Assembly (NCBI GenBank): GCA_937903095.1
Contig: CALCZN010000032.1
Location: 1-25,717, forward strand
Length of the DNA stretch: 25,717 nucleotides
Direction: 5' to 3'
DNA from: Zeimonas sp937903095
Lineage (GTDB): Bacteria; Pseudomonadota; Gammaproteobacteria; Burkholderiales; Burkholderiaceae_E
The translations under genes were made by a program, and so were the position numbers. Position 1 is the stretch's first letter. The number at the start of each line of letters is the position of its first letter. The notes beneath the pieces were generated by a model that worked only from the letters and a program-made list of their open reading frames with translations, made no database searches and had not been told where the DNA came from. This document shows, piece after piece, positions 24,756-25,717 of the stretch.

Positions 24756-24817
24756 GTGCTTCGCGCCGGCGCTCGTGTGCTTCGCGCCGGCGCTTGTGTG
24801 CTTCGCGCTGGCGCTCA
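24756..24817 (-). repeat. Three tandem 21-bp units, each with a GC palindrome, after the HAD gene
   Basis: Units start at 24756, 24777 and 24798 on the plus strand, each sharing GTGCTTCGCGCYGGCGCT. The third runs into the HAD stop codon at 24815-24817. Two of the three units contain the perfect 10-bp palindrome GCGCCGGCGC; the unit at the stop has one base changed. The period is two helical turns, so a protein bound to each unit would sit on one face of the DNA. The array lies just upstream of the sppA -10. Confidence 0.9.
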
Positions 24818-25480
24818 GGGCACGCGCGCGAGCAGCGTCTCGCGCAGCTCGGCGATGGAGTCGACCATTGCCAGCGACGGCTCGGCCTCCAGTTCGCGGC
24901 GCGGATGAGCGCCGTAGGTGACGGCGATGGCGCCGGCCCCGGCGGCCCGCGCCATGCCGAGATCGTGCGTGGTGTCGCCGACCATCAGCGCCTGCACCGG
25001 ATCTACCCCGAGTTCCTCGCAGATGTCCGACAGCATCCACGGATCGGGCTTCGGCATGCCTTCGTCTGCGCAGCGCGTGGCCAGGAAGTGGCGCGCCCAG
25101 CCCGTCTGCTCGAGCGCACGATCCAGACCCACGCGCGACTTGCCGGTGGCCACCGCGAGCCACGCCCCGCTGTCCACCAGTTCGGCGAGCAGTTGCGGAA
25201 TACCCTCGAAGGGTTCGAGCCGCCCGTCGACGGCGAAATAGTGATGCCGGTAGCGCACGACGAACTCGGGAAGCTGCTCGCGCTCGATCGACGGGACGGC
25301 CATGCGGATCGCGTCGAACAGCGCCAGGCCGATCACGTGCGAAGCGCGCTCGCGCGACGGGATCGGCAGGCCGAGGTCGGCCGCCGCCGCGCGCAGCGCG
25401 TGGACGATCGCCGCGGTGGAGTCGATCAGCGTGCCGTCCCAGTCGAAGACGACGAGCCGGAAGCGGCGCGCGGCGCTCAC
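24815..25480 (-). CDS. HAD-superfamily phosphatase, Gph/PGP-like
   Basis: This is a cytoplasmic haloacid-dehalogenase phosphatase of 221 residues. Motif I is DWDGT at 13-17 (nucleophile Asp13, acid/base Asp15), motif II is Thr112 in VATGKS, motif III is Lys144 in GMPKPDP, and motif IV is GDTTHD at 168-173. A helical cap at about 18-90 places it in subfamily IA, near phosphoglycolate phosphatase. The substrate cannot be read from sequence. The start is GTG at 25480, which overlaps the rluC stop as GTGA. The rluC-HAD pair is common in betaproteobacteria. Confidence 0.9.
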   Translation of the reverse strand: MSAARRFRLVVFDWDGTLIDSTAAIVHALRAAAADLGLPIPSRERASHVIGLALFDAIRMAVPSIEREQLPEFVVRYRHHYFAVDGRLEPFEGIPQLLAELVDSGAWLAVATGKSRVGLDRALEQTGWARHFLATRCADEGMPKPDPWMLSDICEELGVDPVQALMVGDTTHDLGMARAAGAGAIAVTYGAHPRRELEAEPSLAMVDSIAELRETLLARVP

Positions 25481-25717
25481 GAGGCGGCCTCCGCTCGCCC
25501 GGCATCCGTCGCGCCGAGCAGCCGCTCGAAAGCCGCAGGCGTCGGCGCCTCGATGCGCAGCCGCTCGCCGCTGCGCGGATGGCGAAAGGCGATCGACTGC
25601 GCATGCAGGTACATGCGCCGGTGGCCCTCGCGCACCAAGCGGCGGTTCAGGTCGAAGTTCCCGTACTTGTCGTCGCCGACGATCGGGCAGCCGGCGTGCG
25701 CGAGGTGCACGCGGATC
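25477..25717 (-). CDS. rluC: C-terminal end of 23S rRNA pseudouridine synthase RluC, cut by the window edge
   Basis: RluC makes pseudouridines at 955, 2504 and 2580 of 23S rRNA. Only the last 79 or so residues are here; the frame runs off the window edge. The segment IRVHLAHAGCPIVGDDKYG is the conserved C-terminal motif of the RluA/RluC/RluD family, and RRMYLHAQSIAFRHP follows. The position next to sppA, maf, yceD and rpmF resembles the E. coli rluC-yceF-yceD-rpmF neighbourhood, which favours RluC over RluD. The GTG at 25710 is an internal Val, not a start. The stop overlaps the HAD start. Confidence 0.88.
   Translation of the reverse strand, partial: IRVHLAHAGCPIVGDDKYGNFDLNRRLVREGHRRMYLHAQSIAFRHPRSGERLRIEAPTPAAFERLLGATDAGRAEAAS

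Overview
The window is GC-rich (about 65-70% by eye), and almost every base lies in a gene. The gene families, their order and the codon use point to a betaproteobacterium of the order Burkholderiales. The strongest clues are the run lepA-lepB-DUF4845-rnc-era-recO-pdxJ-acpS-nagZ, the plsX-fabH-fabD-fabG-acpP-fabF cluster, and a YgfX-like gene after fabF. I cannot name a genus. No CRISPR array, insertion sequence, prophage, rRNA or tRNA gene is visible.

Layout. (1) Positions 1-500, minus strand: the start of a lipoprotein gene cut by the window edge, and a DUF2231 membrane protein. (2) Positions 589-3682, plus strand: a copper-export operon made of a CueR-type operator/promoter, copA and cueR. 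(3) Positions 3618-22281, minus strand: about 18.7 kb with 21 genes in one direction. In transcription order they are yceD, rpmF, plsX, fabH, fabD, fabG, acpP, fabF, ygfX-like, mucD/degQ, lepA, lepB, DUF4845, rnc, era, recO, pdxJ, acpS, nagZ, uvrC, pgsA. (4) Positions 22335-23674, plus strand: maf/yceF and an RsmI-related methyltransferase. (5) Positions 23713-25717, minus strand: sppA, a HAD phosphatase and the C-terminal end of rluC.

The long minus-strand run joins fatty-acid and phospholipid synthesis (plsX, fab genes, acpP, acpS, pgsA) to protein export and envelope quality control (lepB, mucD, lepA), ribosome and RNA maturation (rpmF, rnc, era), DNA repair (recO, uvrC), vitamin B6 synthesis (pdxJ) and wall recycling (nagZ). 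acpS activates the ACP made by acpP, so enzyme and substrate sit in one block. Nine junctions in the window overlap by 4 bp (eight ATGA, one GTGA), which suggests translational coupling.

This is mostly a conserved housekeeping region, and I found no clear novel defence or mobile system. The points most worth a second look are: no rpoE-rseA-rseB between fabF and mucD; three short tandem duplications that each begin at a stop codon; a low-GC patch inside lepB; the copper operator that rules out two upstream ATGs as copA starts; and several non-ATG starts with good ribosome binding sites.
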